Origin: Tritonibacter litoralis
GTDB lineage: Bacteria > Pseudomonadota > Alphaproteobacteria > Rhodobacterales > Rhodobacteraceae
Length of the DNA: 64,000 nucleotides
NCBI RefSeq assembly: GCF_009496005.1
Contig: NZ_WIBF01000008.1
Coordinates: 62,001-126,000 of the forward strand
Reading direction: 5' to 3'
The notes under the pieces are model-generated. The model was not told where the DNA came from. It was given only the letters and a program-made list of their open reading frames with translations, and ran no database searches. This document shows positions 8,223-16,900 of the stretch, one piece after another. The translations under genes and the position numbers were made by a program. The first letter of the stretch is position 1. Each line of letters starts with the position of its first letter.

Positions 8223-9380
8223 TCAGGATTTTTCAAATTTTAAACAGATCAACCCGCCGGGGTGGCGGTCGACTTTCCCTTCCAGTTCAAGCTCGGTCAG
8301 CGCTGGTGCGACATCTCGCGCAGATGTGGCAATATCGCGGATAATTTGATCCTCAGGCAGGGGCGTTGGGCCCAAACGTTGGAGAATCTCCTGATGAAGG
8401 AGAGTTGTTTCCCGCAGGCTGCGCTGCTCGGGTGGGGGCGGGGGAAGGTCTGATATCGTCTGCGCGGGTTCTGGCGGGGAGAGGGCCGCGTTGGGCAAGG
8501 CCGCCAACACATCCTCAGCACCGCGCACCAATTGCGCACCATCGCGGATCAGCAGATTGCAGCCAGATGCACGGGCATCAAATGGATGGCCTGGGACGGC
8601 CATGACCTCCCGGCCCAGGTCCAAGGCATCGCGTGCAGTGATCAGGCTCCCCGACTTGGCCGCTGCCTCCACTACCACCAGCGCCCGCGACAGGCCCGCG
8701 ATGATCCGGTTGCGTTTGGGAAAGTGGCGGGCCATCGGTGCCAGGCCCATGGGTTGTTCCGACAGGCGCAGGCCTTTTTCCGCGATCTCGGCCGCCAGTT
8801 TGCTGTTTTCGGTCGGGTAGACCACATCCACGCCACCTGCCATAACGGCAATTGTTCCGGTTTCCACGGCGGCCTGATGCGCGGCAGTGTCGATCCCTCG
8901 GGCCAGGCCCGACGTTATGACATATCCAGCCGCGCCCAAGTCGCGGGCCAAGGCGCGGGTCATTCGGACCCCCAGCGATGAGGCATTGCGGGCACCAACC
9001 AGAGCCAGGGATGGCCGTTTCAAAAGAGCAGTATCCCCGATGGCCCACAGCAAGGGGGGCGCATCAGGCAGCTCTTTCAGAAGGTCCGGGTATTCTGGGT
9101 CAGAAATGCACAAAAGCCGCGCTTTGGCGGCTTTTGCAGCATCCAACTCGGCGGTCACAGTGCTGGCTGGGCATATTTCATAGCCTTTGACACCAGCGTC
9201 GCGTGCCACTTTGGGCAACGCCTCCAGCGCATTCTGCGCCGAACCATATTTGTTAATGAGCCGGTGAAAGGTCACCGGACCAACGCGCCGTGAGCGCAAC
9301 AGGCGAAGCCTGGAAAATCGGGTATCTTCCGTGGTGGGTGGGAGTGGGGGGTGAGTGGAAGAAGTGTGTCCTTCGATCAT
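8223..9380 (-). CDS. dprA: DNA-processing protein DprA (Smf)
   Basis: 385 residues. An N-terminal SAM-like region is followed by the Rossmann-type core (PSLALVGARNASSLG, GYVITSGLARGIDTAAHQAA, GTIAVMAGGVDVVYP, FPKRNRIIAGLS, VVVEAAAKSGSLITARDA, VMAVPGHPFD) and, after a proline-rich linker, a C-terminal winged-helix (about residues 320-385). DprA loads RecA onto incoming single-stranded DNA in natural transformation; in Rhodobacter capsulatus it is also needed by recipients of gene transfer agent DNA. GGAG lies eight bases before ATG 9380. 210 bases without a gene separate it from topA and hold only a weak TTGACA-like element on the minus strand (8084-8089). Confidence 0.95.
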   Translation of the reverse strand: MIEGHTSSTHPPLPPTTEDTRFSRLRLLRSRRVGPVTFHRLINKYGSAQNALEALPKVARDAGVKGYEICPASTVTAELDAAKAAKARLLCISDPEYPDLLKELPDAPPLLWAIGDTALLKRPSLALVGARNASSLGVRMTRALARDLGAAGYVITSGLARGIDTAAHQAAVETGTIAVMAGGVDVVYPTENSKLAAEIAEKGLRLSEQPMGLAPMARHFPKRNRIIAGLSRALVVVEAAAKSGSLITARDALDLGREVMAVPGHPFDARASGCNLLIRDGAQLVRGAEDVLAALPNAALSPPEPAQTISDLPPPPPEQRSLRETTLLHQEILQRLGPTPLPEDQIIRDIATSARDVAPALTELELEGKVDRHPGGLICLKFEKS

Positions 9381-9551
9381 CCGTGGCTCCGACCTGTTGC
9401 ACCACCATGATTACGTTTGTGAGAGTTAACAGCTGGTGAACATATCTCGCTTTTTCGTCGATTTTTCTGAAAAAGGGCGAGGTATGTGTCCTTTACGATA
9501 GATTGCGTTCTGCCTTTTATTTTAGGGGTGAAATCAAATGCGAAATCGAAA

Positions 9552-9579
9552 AAGGCGACCAGATGGTTCTGGTCGCCTT
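9552..9579 (-). terminator. Rho-independent terminator of tldD
   Basis: Perfect 12-bp stem AAGGCGACCAGA / TCTGGTCGCCTT around a TGGT loop. On the minus strand it runs into TTTTTC, so it ends the tldD transcript 38 bases after the stop codon. Confidence 0.85.
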
Positions 9580-9616
9580 GGCTGCTTAGTTCCGAAAGAT
9601 GGTTAATCCATGCCGG

Positions 9617-11038
9617 TCAGGTGGCAGAGCCGCCGACGGTCAGACCATCCATCAATACGCTGGGTTGGCCAACACCAACCGGCACCCATTGCCCGGCTTT
9701 GCCGCAATTGCCCATGCCAGGGTCCAACGCCATATCATTGCCAAGCGCGCGAATCTGTTTGAGCGCAGTCGCGCCGTCGCCAATCAGCGTGGCCCCTTTG
9801 ACCGGGTCGCCAATGCGGCCATTTTTCACGCGATAGGCCTCGGTACAGCTGAACACGAACTTACCGTTGGTGATATCAACCTGACCGCCGCCAAACCCAA
9901 CGGCCCAGATGCCATCTTTCATCTCTTTGACCAAAGCATCCGGTTCTGCATCCCCTCCCAACATATAGGTGTTGGTCATGCGCGGCATGGGCGCATGGGC
10001 ATAGCTTTGTCGCCGTCCGTTCCCGGTGGGTTCAACCCCCATCAAGCGAGCGTTCTGGCGGTCCTGCATGAAACCCACAAGGATGCCGTCTTCAATCAGG
10101 GTTGTTTTCTGGCTCGGCGTTCCCTCGTCATCGACGGTCAGAGAGCCGCGCCGATCCGGGATGGTGCCATCATCCAGCACTGTTACACCGGGGGCGGCGA
10201 TGCGTTGCCCCATCAACCCTGCAAAGGCCGAAGATCCCTTGCGGTTGAAATCACCTTCCAATCCATGGCCGATGGCTTCGTGCAGCAGAATTCCGGGCCA
10301 GCCGGGGCCAAGCACAACTTCCATTTCTCCGGCCGGAGCGGGAACGGCCGTCAGATTGACCAGTGCGATCCGCAGTGATTCTTGTACTTTGGCTTGCCAG
10401 TCTTTCGGATCAATCAGCCCATCCAGCCCCACACGGCCACCGCCACCGGCTGACCCGCTTTCACGGCGGCCGTTTTCTTCGACAATCAGCGACACATTCA
10501 GCCGTGTCATCGGGCGAACATCGCGGATTCGCACGCCATCGGGGCGCAAAATCTCAATCTCTTGCAGCGACGCCGCCAAAGACGCGCTGACTTGCACCAC
10601 ACGCGGGTCCAGATCGCGGGCAAAAGCATCAATTTCACGCAAGGTGTCGACCTTGACCGGGAAGGGCAGGGCAGAAATCGGATCTGTCTCGGTATAAAGC
10701 TTGGAATTTGTGGCCGCGGGCGCATCCGCCCAGGTGCCACCACCGGCCCCAACCGCCAAACGGGCGGTTTCTGCCGCGCGTTTGAGTGAAGCAATCGACA
10801 AATCTGTCGAATGCGCATACCCCGCCACATCCGCATTAATAGCCCGCAGACCAAAGCCTTCAGCGGCGTCATAATTGGCGGAACGCAGCCGTCCATCGTC
10901 AAAAACCAGGGACTCGGATTTCCGCCTTTCTGCAAAGATTTCACCGTCTTGCGCCCCATCGAGCGCGGTTTTCAAGACCGCAAGCGCTTCCGTTTCCGGA
11001 AGGCTGGTGTCAAAGGGACGAAAGTCGGATTGGTCCAT
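9617..11038 (-). CDS. tldD: Metalloprotease TldD
   Basis: 473 residues, full length for TldD. The zinc-binding motif HEAIGH is at 253-258. The conserved C-terminal half is present (GHGLEGDFNRKGSS, LTVDDEGTP, MTNTYMLGG, GKFVFSCTEAY, DPVKGATLIG). TldD with TldE/PmbA forms a cytosolic protease that trims modified peptides and unfolded proteins. No tldE is in this window. It diverges from the cytochrome oxidase operon, and a perfect FNR box (11056-11069) lies 18-31 bases upstream of its ATG. That box could influence tldD as well as ctaC. Confidence 0.95.
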   Translation of the reverse strand: MDQSDFRPFDTSLPETEALAVLKTALDGAQDGEIFAERRKSESLVFDDGRLRSANYDAAEGFGLRAINADVAGYAHSTDLSIASLKRAAETARLAVGAGGGTWADAPAATNSKLYTETDPISALPFPVKVDTLREIDAFARDLDPRVVQVSASLAASLQEIEILRPDGVRIRDVRPMTRLNVSLIVEENGRRESGSAGGGGRVGLDGLIDPKDWQAKVQESLRIALVNLTAVPAPAGEMEVVLGPGWPGILLHEAIGHGLEGDFNRKGSSAFAGLMGQRIAAPGVTVLDDGTIPDRRGSLTVDDEGTPSQKTTLIEDGILVGFMQDRQNARLMGVEPTGNGRRQSYAHAPMPRMTNTYMLGGDAEPDALVKEMKDGIWAVGFGGGQVDITNGKFVFSCTEAYRVKNGRIGDPVKGATLIGDGATALKQIRALGNDMALDPGMGNCGKAGQWVPVGVGQPSVLMDGLTVGGSAT

Positions 11039-11055
11039 CGGAAACCTCTGGTTTA

Positions 11056-11069
11056 TTGATTTAAATCAA
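11056..11069. promoter_or_regulatory. FNR/FnrL box 1
   Basis: TTGATTTAAATCAA matches the consensus TTGAT-N4-ATCAA perfectly. It lies just upstream of the tldD start and 163 bases upstream of ctaC. Confidence 0.75.
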
Positions 11070-11125
11070 GAATGGCGACGGTTTGCCGCGAGCATTTCTC
11101 TTTATCTGTGTGGAGGAATATGATT

Positions 11126-11139
11126 TTGATCAGGATCAA
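11126..11139. promoter_or_regulatory. FNR/FnrL box 2
   Basis: TTGATCAGGATCAA, a second perfect TTGAT-N4-ATCAA site 70 bp (centre to centre) from the first and 93 bases before the ctaC start codon. A position this close to the expected ctaC promoter suits oxygen-dependent repression of the high-oxygen oxidase, but the transcription start is not known. Confidence 0.75.
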
Positions 11140-11232
11140 AGACAACCTGTTTGGAGCAGTTTGCGGATTCGGGAGGAATTCGAACGTGCTTTGGACGAAA
11201 CATAGATGCGATCAACCGATCAGGACAGCGTA

Positions 11233-12072
11233 ATGAAGAATGCTTGGATGCTTGGAGGCCTTTTTTCTGGCCTTTTGACTGTGCCTGCCATGTCTCAGGA
11301 GGCTTTGGAGACAATTGGCAAACCCGTCGACGGCGGGTGGGGGTTTCAGGAACCTGCCACGGAACTGGCCAGAGGCCTGCAACAGCTTGACTGGATGATT
11401 CTGATCATCATCACCTTGGTTTGTATTTTTGTGGGCGGGCTTTTGCTTTGGGCAATCGTCTTCTTTAATCGCAAGGCAAACCCGACACCTGCAAAATTTA
11501 GCCACCACACCCCGATTGAGATCGCATGGACTGTGATTCCGATCATCATTCTGGTATTCATCGGCTCCTTCTCGCTGCCGGAACTCTTCCGGCAGCAAGT
11601 AATCCCCAAAGCGGATCTGACCATCAAAGTCACCGGATACCAGTGGTACTGGGGATATGAATATGTTGATCATGAGTTTGAATTCGAAAGCTTCATGCTG
11701 GCGCGCGAAGAGCTGGAAGAAAACGGCTATGCCAACGATGAATATCTGCTGGCAACCGACACAGCCGTTGTTGTGCCTGTGAACAAAACTGTTGTGATGC
11801 AGGTGACCGGTGCGGATGTGATCCACTCCTGGACCATTCCGGCCTTTGGCGTAAAACAGGATGCGGTGCCTGGCCGTCTGGCGGAACTGTGGTTCAAGGC
11901 CGAGAAAGAAGGCATCTATTTTGGTCAGTGTTCCGAACTGTGTGGCAAGGACCATGCCTATATGCCGATCACCGTCAAAGTTGTGAGCCAAGAGGCCTAT
12001 GACGCATGGCTGGATGGCGCGATTGAAGAATACGCGGGCATTGCGCAGCCTTATCAGGTTGCAGCGAAATAA
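11233..12072 (+). CDS. ctaC: Cytochrome c oxidase subunit II (aa3 type)
   Basis: 279 residues. A signal peptide (to about MSQ at 20-22) and two membrane helices (about 54-77 and 98-116) precede the periplasmic cupredoxin domain. The aromatic patch is YQWYWGYEY. The CuA ligands are visible: His198, then Cys233, Glu235, Cys237, His241 and Met244 ([12 protein letters not shown]). This subunit accepts electrons from cytochrome c. ATG 11233 starts at the signal peptide; the in-frame upstream start at 11206 would put charged residues ahead of it. First gene of the cta operon, behind two FNR boxes. Confidence 0.96.
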   Translation: MKNAWMLGGLFSGLLTVPAMSQEALETIGKPVDGGWGFQEPATELARGLQQLDWMILIIITLVCIFVGGLLLWAIVFFNRKANPTPAKFSHHTPIEIAWTVIPIIILVFIGSFSLPELFRQQVIPKADLTIKVTGYQWYWGYEYVDHEFEFESFMLAREELEENGYANDEYLLATDTAVVVPVNKTVVMQVTGADVIHSWTIPAFGVKQDAVPGRLAELWFKAEKEGIYFGQCSELCGKDHAYMPITVKVVSQEAYDAWLDGAIEEYAGIAQPYQVAAK

Positions 12073-12180
12073 TCCGCAAGGCACATACACCTTTGGCGTC
12101 ACAGATTGCAGATGCCAAAGGTTCCAACATTTGCAGGGCCATCCCGTGGCCTTGCCTGCCTGACGAAAGATCCAAGGACC

Positions 12181-13122
12181 ATGACTGACGCAAGCCTTCA
12201 TGCCAGCACCCCCTATGAGGACGAGGCCAGCTTTGGCGATTATTTCGCGCTGCTGAAGCCGCGTGTGATGTCGTTGGTGGTGTTTACGGCGTTGGTCGGC
12301 CTGTTGGCCGCGCCTGTTTCGGTGCATCCGGTTGTGGGTTTCTGTGCGATCTTGTTCATCGCCATCGGGGGCGGTGCGTCCGGCGCGCTGAATATGTGGT
12401 GGGACGCGGATATCGACCGCATCATGAAACGGACCAAGAAACGCCCGATCCCGGCTGGTAAAATCGCACCAAACGAGGCGATGCAGTTTGGTATCGCTCT
12501 GTCGGTTTTGTCGGTGATCATGCTGGCGCTGGCCACCAATGTGTTTGCGGGTGCGTTTCTGGCCTTCACCATCTTCTTTTATGTGGTGATCTATACCATG
12601 TGGCTGAAGCGTGCGACGCCGCAGAACATTGTGATCGGCGGCGCAGCCGGGGCGTTTCCGCCGGTGATCGGCTGGATCGCCGCCACGGGATCCATGTCGC
12701 TGGAGCCCTGGTTGATGTTCGCCCTGACGTTCATGTGGACGCCGCCGCATTTCTGGGCTTTGGCGCTGTTTATGCGTAATGATTACGATGACGCAGGCGT
12801 GCCGATGTTGACGGTGACCCACGGACGCCGTGCCACCCGTTTGCATATTCTGGTCTACACCGTGTTGCTGGCCGCACTGGCCATTGGCACAGGCTTTACC
12901 GCTGTTGGCGGGCCGATCTACCTTGCGGTGGCTTTGGTACTGAACGCGCTGTTTCTGGTGGGGGCGTTGCGCATTGCACGCCGCGACGAGGATGCCAGCG
13001 AGGCGGATAATTTCAAGATCGAACGAAACTTCTTCAAACTTTCGCTGCTATACCTCTTCCTGCACTTTGGCGCGATCCTGGTTGAGGCGCTGTTGAAACC
13101 CTTTGGTCTGGGAGGTTGGTAA
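12181..13122 (+). CDS. ctaB: Protoheme IX farnesyltransferase
   Basis: 313 residues with about nine predicted membrane helices. The UbiA-family prenyl-diphosphate motif is N71-x3-D75-x3-D79 (NMWWDADID), and the second Asp-rich loop is in NDYDDAGVPML. It converts haem B to haem O, the first step towards haem A for the aa3 oxidase, which explains its place between ctaC and ctaG. ATG 12181 is preceded by AAGGACC and followed by the usual KPRVMSLVVFTAL start of the first helix; an upstream in-frame ATG at 12106 is not needed. Confidence 0.95.
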   Translation: MTDASLHASTPYEDEASFGDYFALLKPRVMSLVVFTALVGLLAAPVSVHPVVGFCAILFIAIGGGASGALNMWWDADIDRIMKRTKKRPIPAGKIAPNEAMQFGIALSVLSVIMLALATNVFAGAFLAFTIFFYVVIYTMWLKRATPQNIVIGGAAGAFPPVIGWIAATGSMSLEPWLMFALTFMWTPPHFWALALFMRNDYDDAGVPMLTVTHGRRATRLHILVYTVLLAALAIGTGFTAVGGPIYLAVALVLNALFLVGALRIARRDEDASEADNFKIERNFFKLSLLYLFLHFGAILVEALLKPFGLGGW

Positions 13123-13125
13123 TCC

Positions 13126-13293
13126 ATGGCTTTGAACAAAGAACATGAACTGCACCAGCGCCGCAAAGGACGCAATGTGGGGTTGGGTTTGGTCCTGGGC
13201 GGCTTTGTCGTGCTGGTTCTGGTTTTGACGATGGTCAAAGTCACCTCAAACGGGTTCCAGTTTCCGTCTGAACTGTCGCAGGGGAACAACTGA
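13126..13293 (+). CDS. Small single-helix membrane protein of the cta operon (CoxF-like)
   Basis: 55 residues: a basic N-terminus ([17 protein letters not shown]), one membrane helix (about 18-38) and a short periplasmic tail ending SQGNN. It starts 3 bases after the ctaB stop and its TGA overlaps the ATG of ctaG (ATGA), so translation is coupled. Rhodobacterales carry a similar small gene at this place, usually named CoxF or hypothetical, presumably an assembly or accessory protein for the oxidase. Too short for most gene tables, but the coupling and the helix make it convincing. Confidence 0.8.
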   Translation: MALNKEHELHQRRKGRNVGLGLVLGGFVVLVLVLTMVKVTSNGFQFPSELSQGNN

Positions 13294-13880
13294 TGGCGGT
13301 GAACGCACAACAGAAAACCGTTCTGCAATTGGTCGGCGTTGTGCTTGTCATGGGCGGGCTCGCCTGGGCTTCTGTTCCGTTTTATGACTGGTTCTGCCGG
13401 GTCACCGGCTTTGGCGGTGTAACCGGCGTAGCCGAGGCCGGATCCGAGGAAATTCTGGATCAAACCATCACCGTGCGATTTGATGCGTCCAAGGACCGCG
13501 GCATGGAGTGGGAGTTCAAACCCGTTGCACGTCAGATGGAGCTGAAAATCGGTGAAACAGGGCTGGCCTTTTATGAGGCTTACAACCCCACCGATCGCCC
13601 GATTGCGGGCATGGCGTCGTTTAATGTCACGCCCTACGCGGCGGGCGGCTATTTCGACAAGATCGCTTGTTTCTGCTTTGACGAGCAGATCTTGTTGCCA
13701 GGGGAACGGGTGCAGATGCCCGTAACCTTCTTTGTGGATCCCGAGATTGTCGAGGATCCGGATGCGAAATACGTGCATACGATCACGCTGTCGTACACGT
13801 TTTATGAGAGCGATCTGCCCGAGGGGTACGCGGCTCTGGAGGTCGGTGCAGATGAAAACAATAATTCGGTCGCTAGGTGA
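13293..13880 (+). CDS. ctaG: Cytochrome c oxidase assembly protein CtaG (Cox11)
   Basis: 195 residues with one N-terminal membrane helix (about 10-28) and a periplasmic beta-rich domain. The copper-binding CFCFDEQ motif is present, followed by the typical GERVQMPVTFFVDPEI and HTITLSYTFY. Cox11 delivers copper to the CuB site of subunit I. Its ATG overlaps the stop of the preceding 55-residue gene. Confidence 0.95.
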   Translation: MAVNAQQKTVLQLVGVVLVMGGLAWASVPFYDWFCRVTGFGGVTGVAEAGSEEILDQTITVRFDASKDRGMEWEFKPVARQMELKIGETGLAFYEAYNPTDRPIAGMASFNVTPYAAGGYFDKIACFCFDEQILLPGERVQMPVTFFVDPEIVEDPDAKYVHTITLSYTFYESDLPEGYAALEVGADENNNSVAR

Positions 13881-13891
13881 GGGACACTTGA

Positions 13892-14704
13892 ATGGCGCAC
13901 GCTAAAAATCACGATTTTCATATCTTGCCACCATCGATCTGGCCCCTGGTGGCCTCGGTTGGTGCGTTTGTCATGCTGTTTGGCGCAGTCCTGTGGATGC
14001 AGGACATCACCTCGGCCATGTTCTGGGTTGGCTTTGCGCTGGTCCTTTACACAATGTTCGGCTGGTGGCGCGAAGTGGTGATCGAATCCCGTCAGGGTGA
14101 TCACACCAAAGTGGTCCGCATCGGCCTGCGCTATGGGTTCATCCTTTTTGTGATGTCCGAGGTGATGTTCTTCTTCGCCTGGTTCTGGTCCTTCTTCAAA
14201 CATGCGATCTATCCGATGGAAGGCTATGTAGGGGCCGAATATGTGGCACCTGCCATTCACGCGGTAGATCCCTTCCACCTGCCGCTGATCAACACACTTG
14301 TCTTGCTGCTGTCAGGCTGTGCTGTGACCTGGGCACACCACGCGCTGGTTCACAACAATGACCGCAAGGCGCTGATTCAGGGCCTGTCGATTGGTATTGC
14401 ACTGGGTGTTCTGTTCACCTTCCTGCAAGGCTACGAATATGCCGAATTGATCCTGCATGAAGGCTGGGAATTTGGCGGTGATGAGTTCTATTCAAACTTC
14501 TTCATGGCCACCGGTTTCCACGGTTTCCACGTGATCATCGGGACGATCTTCCTGACGGTCTGTCTGATCCGGGCAATGAATGGCGAATTCACCCCAGAGC
14601 AGCACGTGGGCTTTGAGGCAGCAGCCTGGTACTGGCACTTTGTTGACGTCGTCTGGCTGTTCCTGTTCGTCGCCGTCTACATTTGGGGCGCTCCGGTCCA
14701 CTAA
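13892..14704 (+). CDS. ctaE: Cytochrome c oxidase subunit III
   Basis: 270 residues with seven predicted membrane helices. Typical blocks are [59 protein letters not shown] and [17 protein letters not shown]. It starts 11 bases after ctaG. Subunit I (ctaD) is not in the window, as is usual for this group, where it is encoded elsewhere. Confidence 0.96.
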   Translation: MAHAKNHDFHILPPSIWPLVASVGAFVMLFGAVLWMQDITSAMFWVGFALVLYTMFGWWREVVIESRQGDHTKVVRIGLRYGFILFVMSEVMFFFAWFWSFFKHAIYPMEGYVGAEYVAPAIHAVDPFHLPLINTLVLLLSGCAVTWAHHALVHNNDRKALIQGLSIGIALGVLFTFLQGYEYAELILHEGWEFGGDEFYSNFFMATGFHGFHVIIGTIFLTVCLIRAMNGEFTPEQHVGFEAAAWYWHFVDVVWLFLFVAVYIWGAPVH

Positions 14705-14774
14705 GGGCAAAGCACTCGGAATGTAACCGAAACATCTTTGTGGTTTTCAACATCGCAAAGCACGATTATCTACC

Positions 14775-14809
14775 AAAGGCGTGTGAGGCAGGGACCTTAC
14801 GCGCCTTTT
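14775..14809 (+). terminator. Terminator-like hairpin between ctaE and the SURF1 gene
   Basis: AAAGGCGTGTGAGG (14775-14788) pairs, with G-U pairs, with CCTTACGCGCCTTT, and ends in TTTT. It may lower expression of the downstream SURF1, thrC and peptidase genes relative to the structural oxidase subunits. Confidence 0.6.
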
Positions 14810-14828
14810 GCGTCAGGAAGATGAGGAC

Positions 14829-15512
14829 ATGCGCAGCTTTTGGTTTTTGGCCATTGTCGGCGGTTTAGGATGCGCGATTTTGCTGGGTCTTGGCACCTGG
14901 CAGCTCAAACGGTTGAGCTGGAAGGAAGCAGTTCTGGCCGAGATTGGCGCAAGCTTGGTGGCAACACCCACGCCCATTGAAACTCCGGTTGATCCCATTA
15001 AAGACAGGTTCCGTGCGGTGACCGCCTCTGGCACGTTTGAGGCCGGGGAAATTCACGTCTGGACCACCCTAAAAGGGCAGGGCGCGGGATATAGGATCAT
15101 CGCGCCGTTTGAAACCAAAGATCACGGTCGCATTCTGGTGGATCGTGGGTTTGCGCCCGCGGCAGACAAACAGACGGCACGTCCGTTGGGGGATGCCACA
15201 TTGATCGGCAACCTCCACTGGCCGGATGAAATCAGCGGTTTTACCCCTGATCCGGATCGCACTGGAAATGTCTGGTATGCCCGCGACATCGCGCAGATGG
15301 CGGCTGAGCTTCAGACACAAGAGATCCTGCTGGTTCTGCGTCAAAGCCCCAAGGGCAGCGAAGCCCTCACACCGATGCCGATCGACACGGCTGGAATTCC
15401 CAACGATCATTTGCAATATGCCATCACTTGGTTTTCTTTGGCGCTGATTTGGGGCGGGATGACCGCCTATTTCCTGCGCCGCGCTGGCACCCAACCTAAA
15501 GGTTCGAACTGA
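14829..15512 (+). CDS. SURF1 family cytochrome oxidase assembly protein
   Basis: 227 residues with a helix at each end: MRSFWFLAIVGGLGCAILLGLGTWQ at the N-terminus and AITWFSLALIWGGMTAYFLRR at the C-terminus. Conserved SURF1 pieces are LGTWQLKRLSWKE, ILVDRGFAP and DTAGIPNDHLQYAITWF. It takes part in haem A insertion into subunit I. ATG 14829 follows GATGAGGAC; an in-frame TTG at 14808 is the alternative. The stop overlaps the thrC start (TGATG). Confidence 0.9.
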   Translation: MRSFWFLAIVGGLGCAILLGLGTWQLKRLSWKEAVLAEIGASLVATPTPIETPVDPIKDRFRAVTASGTFEAGEIHVWTTLKGQGAGYRIIAPFETKDHGRILVDRGFAPAADKQTARPLGDATLIGNLHWPDEISGFTPDPDRTGNVWYARDIAQMAAELQTQEILLVLRQSPKGSEALTPMPIDTAGIPNDHLQYAITWFSLALIWGGMTAYFLRRAGTQPKGSN

Positions 15513-16900
15513 TGAAATATATCTCCACCCGCGGACAAGCGCCCGAGCTGACGTTTGAAGAGGCGATGTTGACCGGCCTTGCGCGTGATGGCGGGCTGTA
15601 TGTCCCGGCTGAGATTCCTACATTGAGCGCCGAAGAAATCGCAAGCTTTGCGGGCCTGTCCTATGAGGAAGTTGCCTTCCGCGTCATGCGCCCGTTTGTC
15701 GGGGATTGTTTTGCCGATCAGGAGTTCCGCGACATTATCGGACGCGCCTACGCAGGTTTTGGCCATGCCGCTCGTGCGCCGCTGAAACAGCTGGAACCAA
15801 ACCACTTCCTGCTGGAACTGTTCCACGGTCCGACACTGGCGTTCAAAGATTTTGCTATGCAGCTGATTGGGCAATTGTTTGAAGTTGCTCTGAAACGCCG
15901 CGGGGAAACAGTGACCATCGTTGGCGCAACCTCGGGCGACACCGGCTCTGCCGCGATGGAGGCTTTTGCGGGGCTTGAGGCGGTGAACGTCTTTATCATG
16001 TACCCTCATGGTCGTGTGTCCGAGGTGCAGCGCCGCCAGATGACCACGCCGACGGCGGCAAATGTCCACGCGTTGGCGGTGGATGGCGATTTTGACGATT
16101 GCCAAGGCCGTCTGAAGGATATGTTCAACGATTTTGACTTCCGGGATGAAGTGAAGCTCGCAGGCGTGAACTCCATCAACTTTGCCCGTGTTCTGGCGCA
16201 GGTGGTTTATTACTTTACGTCCGCCGTGGCCCTGGGCGCGCCGCATCGCAAAGTCTCCTTTACCGTGCCGACCGGCAACTTTGGTGACATCTTTGCAGGT
16301 TTCATTGCCAAGCAGATGGGCCTGCCGATCGACCAGCTGGTGGTTGCCACCAATCAGAACGACATCCTGCACCGCTGCCTGTCTGGCAATGGCTACTACA
16401 AAGGGGAAACCATCCCCTCGATCTCGCCTTCGATGGATATTCAGGTCTCCTCCAACTTTGAGCGTGCGCTGTTTTATGCCTATGACAAAGACGGCGCGGC
16501 CGTGGCTCAACTGATGGATGAGCTAAAGACCGGCGGTTTTGATGTGAGCCAAGGTGCGATGGAGTTTCTGGCTGCCACATTCGCCTCGGGCCGCGCGTCC
16601 GAAGACGAGACATTGGCGACGATTAAATCCGAATATGCCGCATCTGGTGAGCTGTTGTGCCCGCATGGTGCCATTGGCGTGAAGGTCGCCAATGAACATC
16701 GCAAAACAGAGGTTCCGATGATCACATTGGCAACAGCGCACCCGGCGAAATTCCCGGCTGCTGTCGAGAAAGCCAGCGATGTGCATCCGCCTCTTCCCTC
16801 ACGCATGGCAGATCTGTATGAAAGGTCGGAACGCGTGACCCGCATCAGCAGTGATTTGGCCGCGCTTGAGGATCATATCAGAAAGACAATCGCCAAGTGA
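15512..16900 (+). CDS. thrC: Threonine synthase
   Basis: 462 residues, the long bacterial type. The N-terminal MKYISTRGQAPELTFEEAML is characteristic. The PLP lysine is Lys112 in GPTLAFKDFA; the phosphate-binding loop is ATSGDTGSAA. It converts O-phosphohomoserine to threonine in the cytosol. It overlaps the SURF1 stop by one base and its own stop overlaps the next start (GTGA), so it belongs to the same transcription unit. Confidence 0.96.
   Translation: MKYISTRGQAPELTFEEAMLTGLARDGGLYVPAEIPTLSAEEIASFAGLSYEEVAFRVMRPFVGDCFADQEFRDIIGRAYAGFGHAARAPLKQLEPNHFLLELFHGPTLAFKDFAMQLIGQLFEVALKRRGETVTIVGATSGDTGSAAMEAFAGLEAVNVFIMYPHGRVSEVQRRQMTTPTAANVHALAVDGDFDDCQGRLKDMFNDFDFRDEVKLAGVNSINFARVLAQVVYYFTSAVALGAPHRKVSFTVPTGNFGDIFAGFIAKQMGLPIDQLVVATNQNDILHRCLSGNGYYKGETIPSISPSMDIQVSSNFERALFYAYDKDGAAVAQLMDELKTGGFDVSQGAMEFLAATFASGRASEDETLATIKSEYAASGELLCPHGAIGVKVANEHRKTEVPMITLATAHPAKFPAAVEKASDVHPPLPSRMADLYERSERVTRISSDLAALEDHIRKTIAK

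Noticed and set aside
8083-8349. Small plus-strand frames in the dprA-topA gap
   Set aside because: They overlap the end of dprA or lack ribosome sites, and their translations have no protein-like pattern.
11212-12846. 544-codon minus-strand frame across ctaC and ctaB
   Set aside because: Antisense of well-supported oxidase genes; composition is atypical (His/Arg/Gln-rich) and no domain or ribosome site is visible.
15467-16510. 347-codon minus-strand frame opposite thrC
   Set aside because: Shadow of thrC with no protein features.
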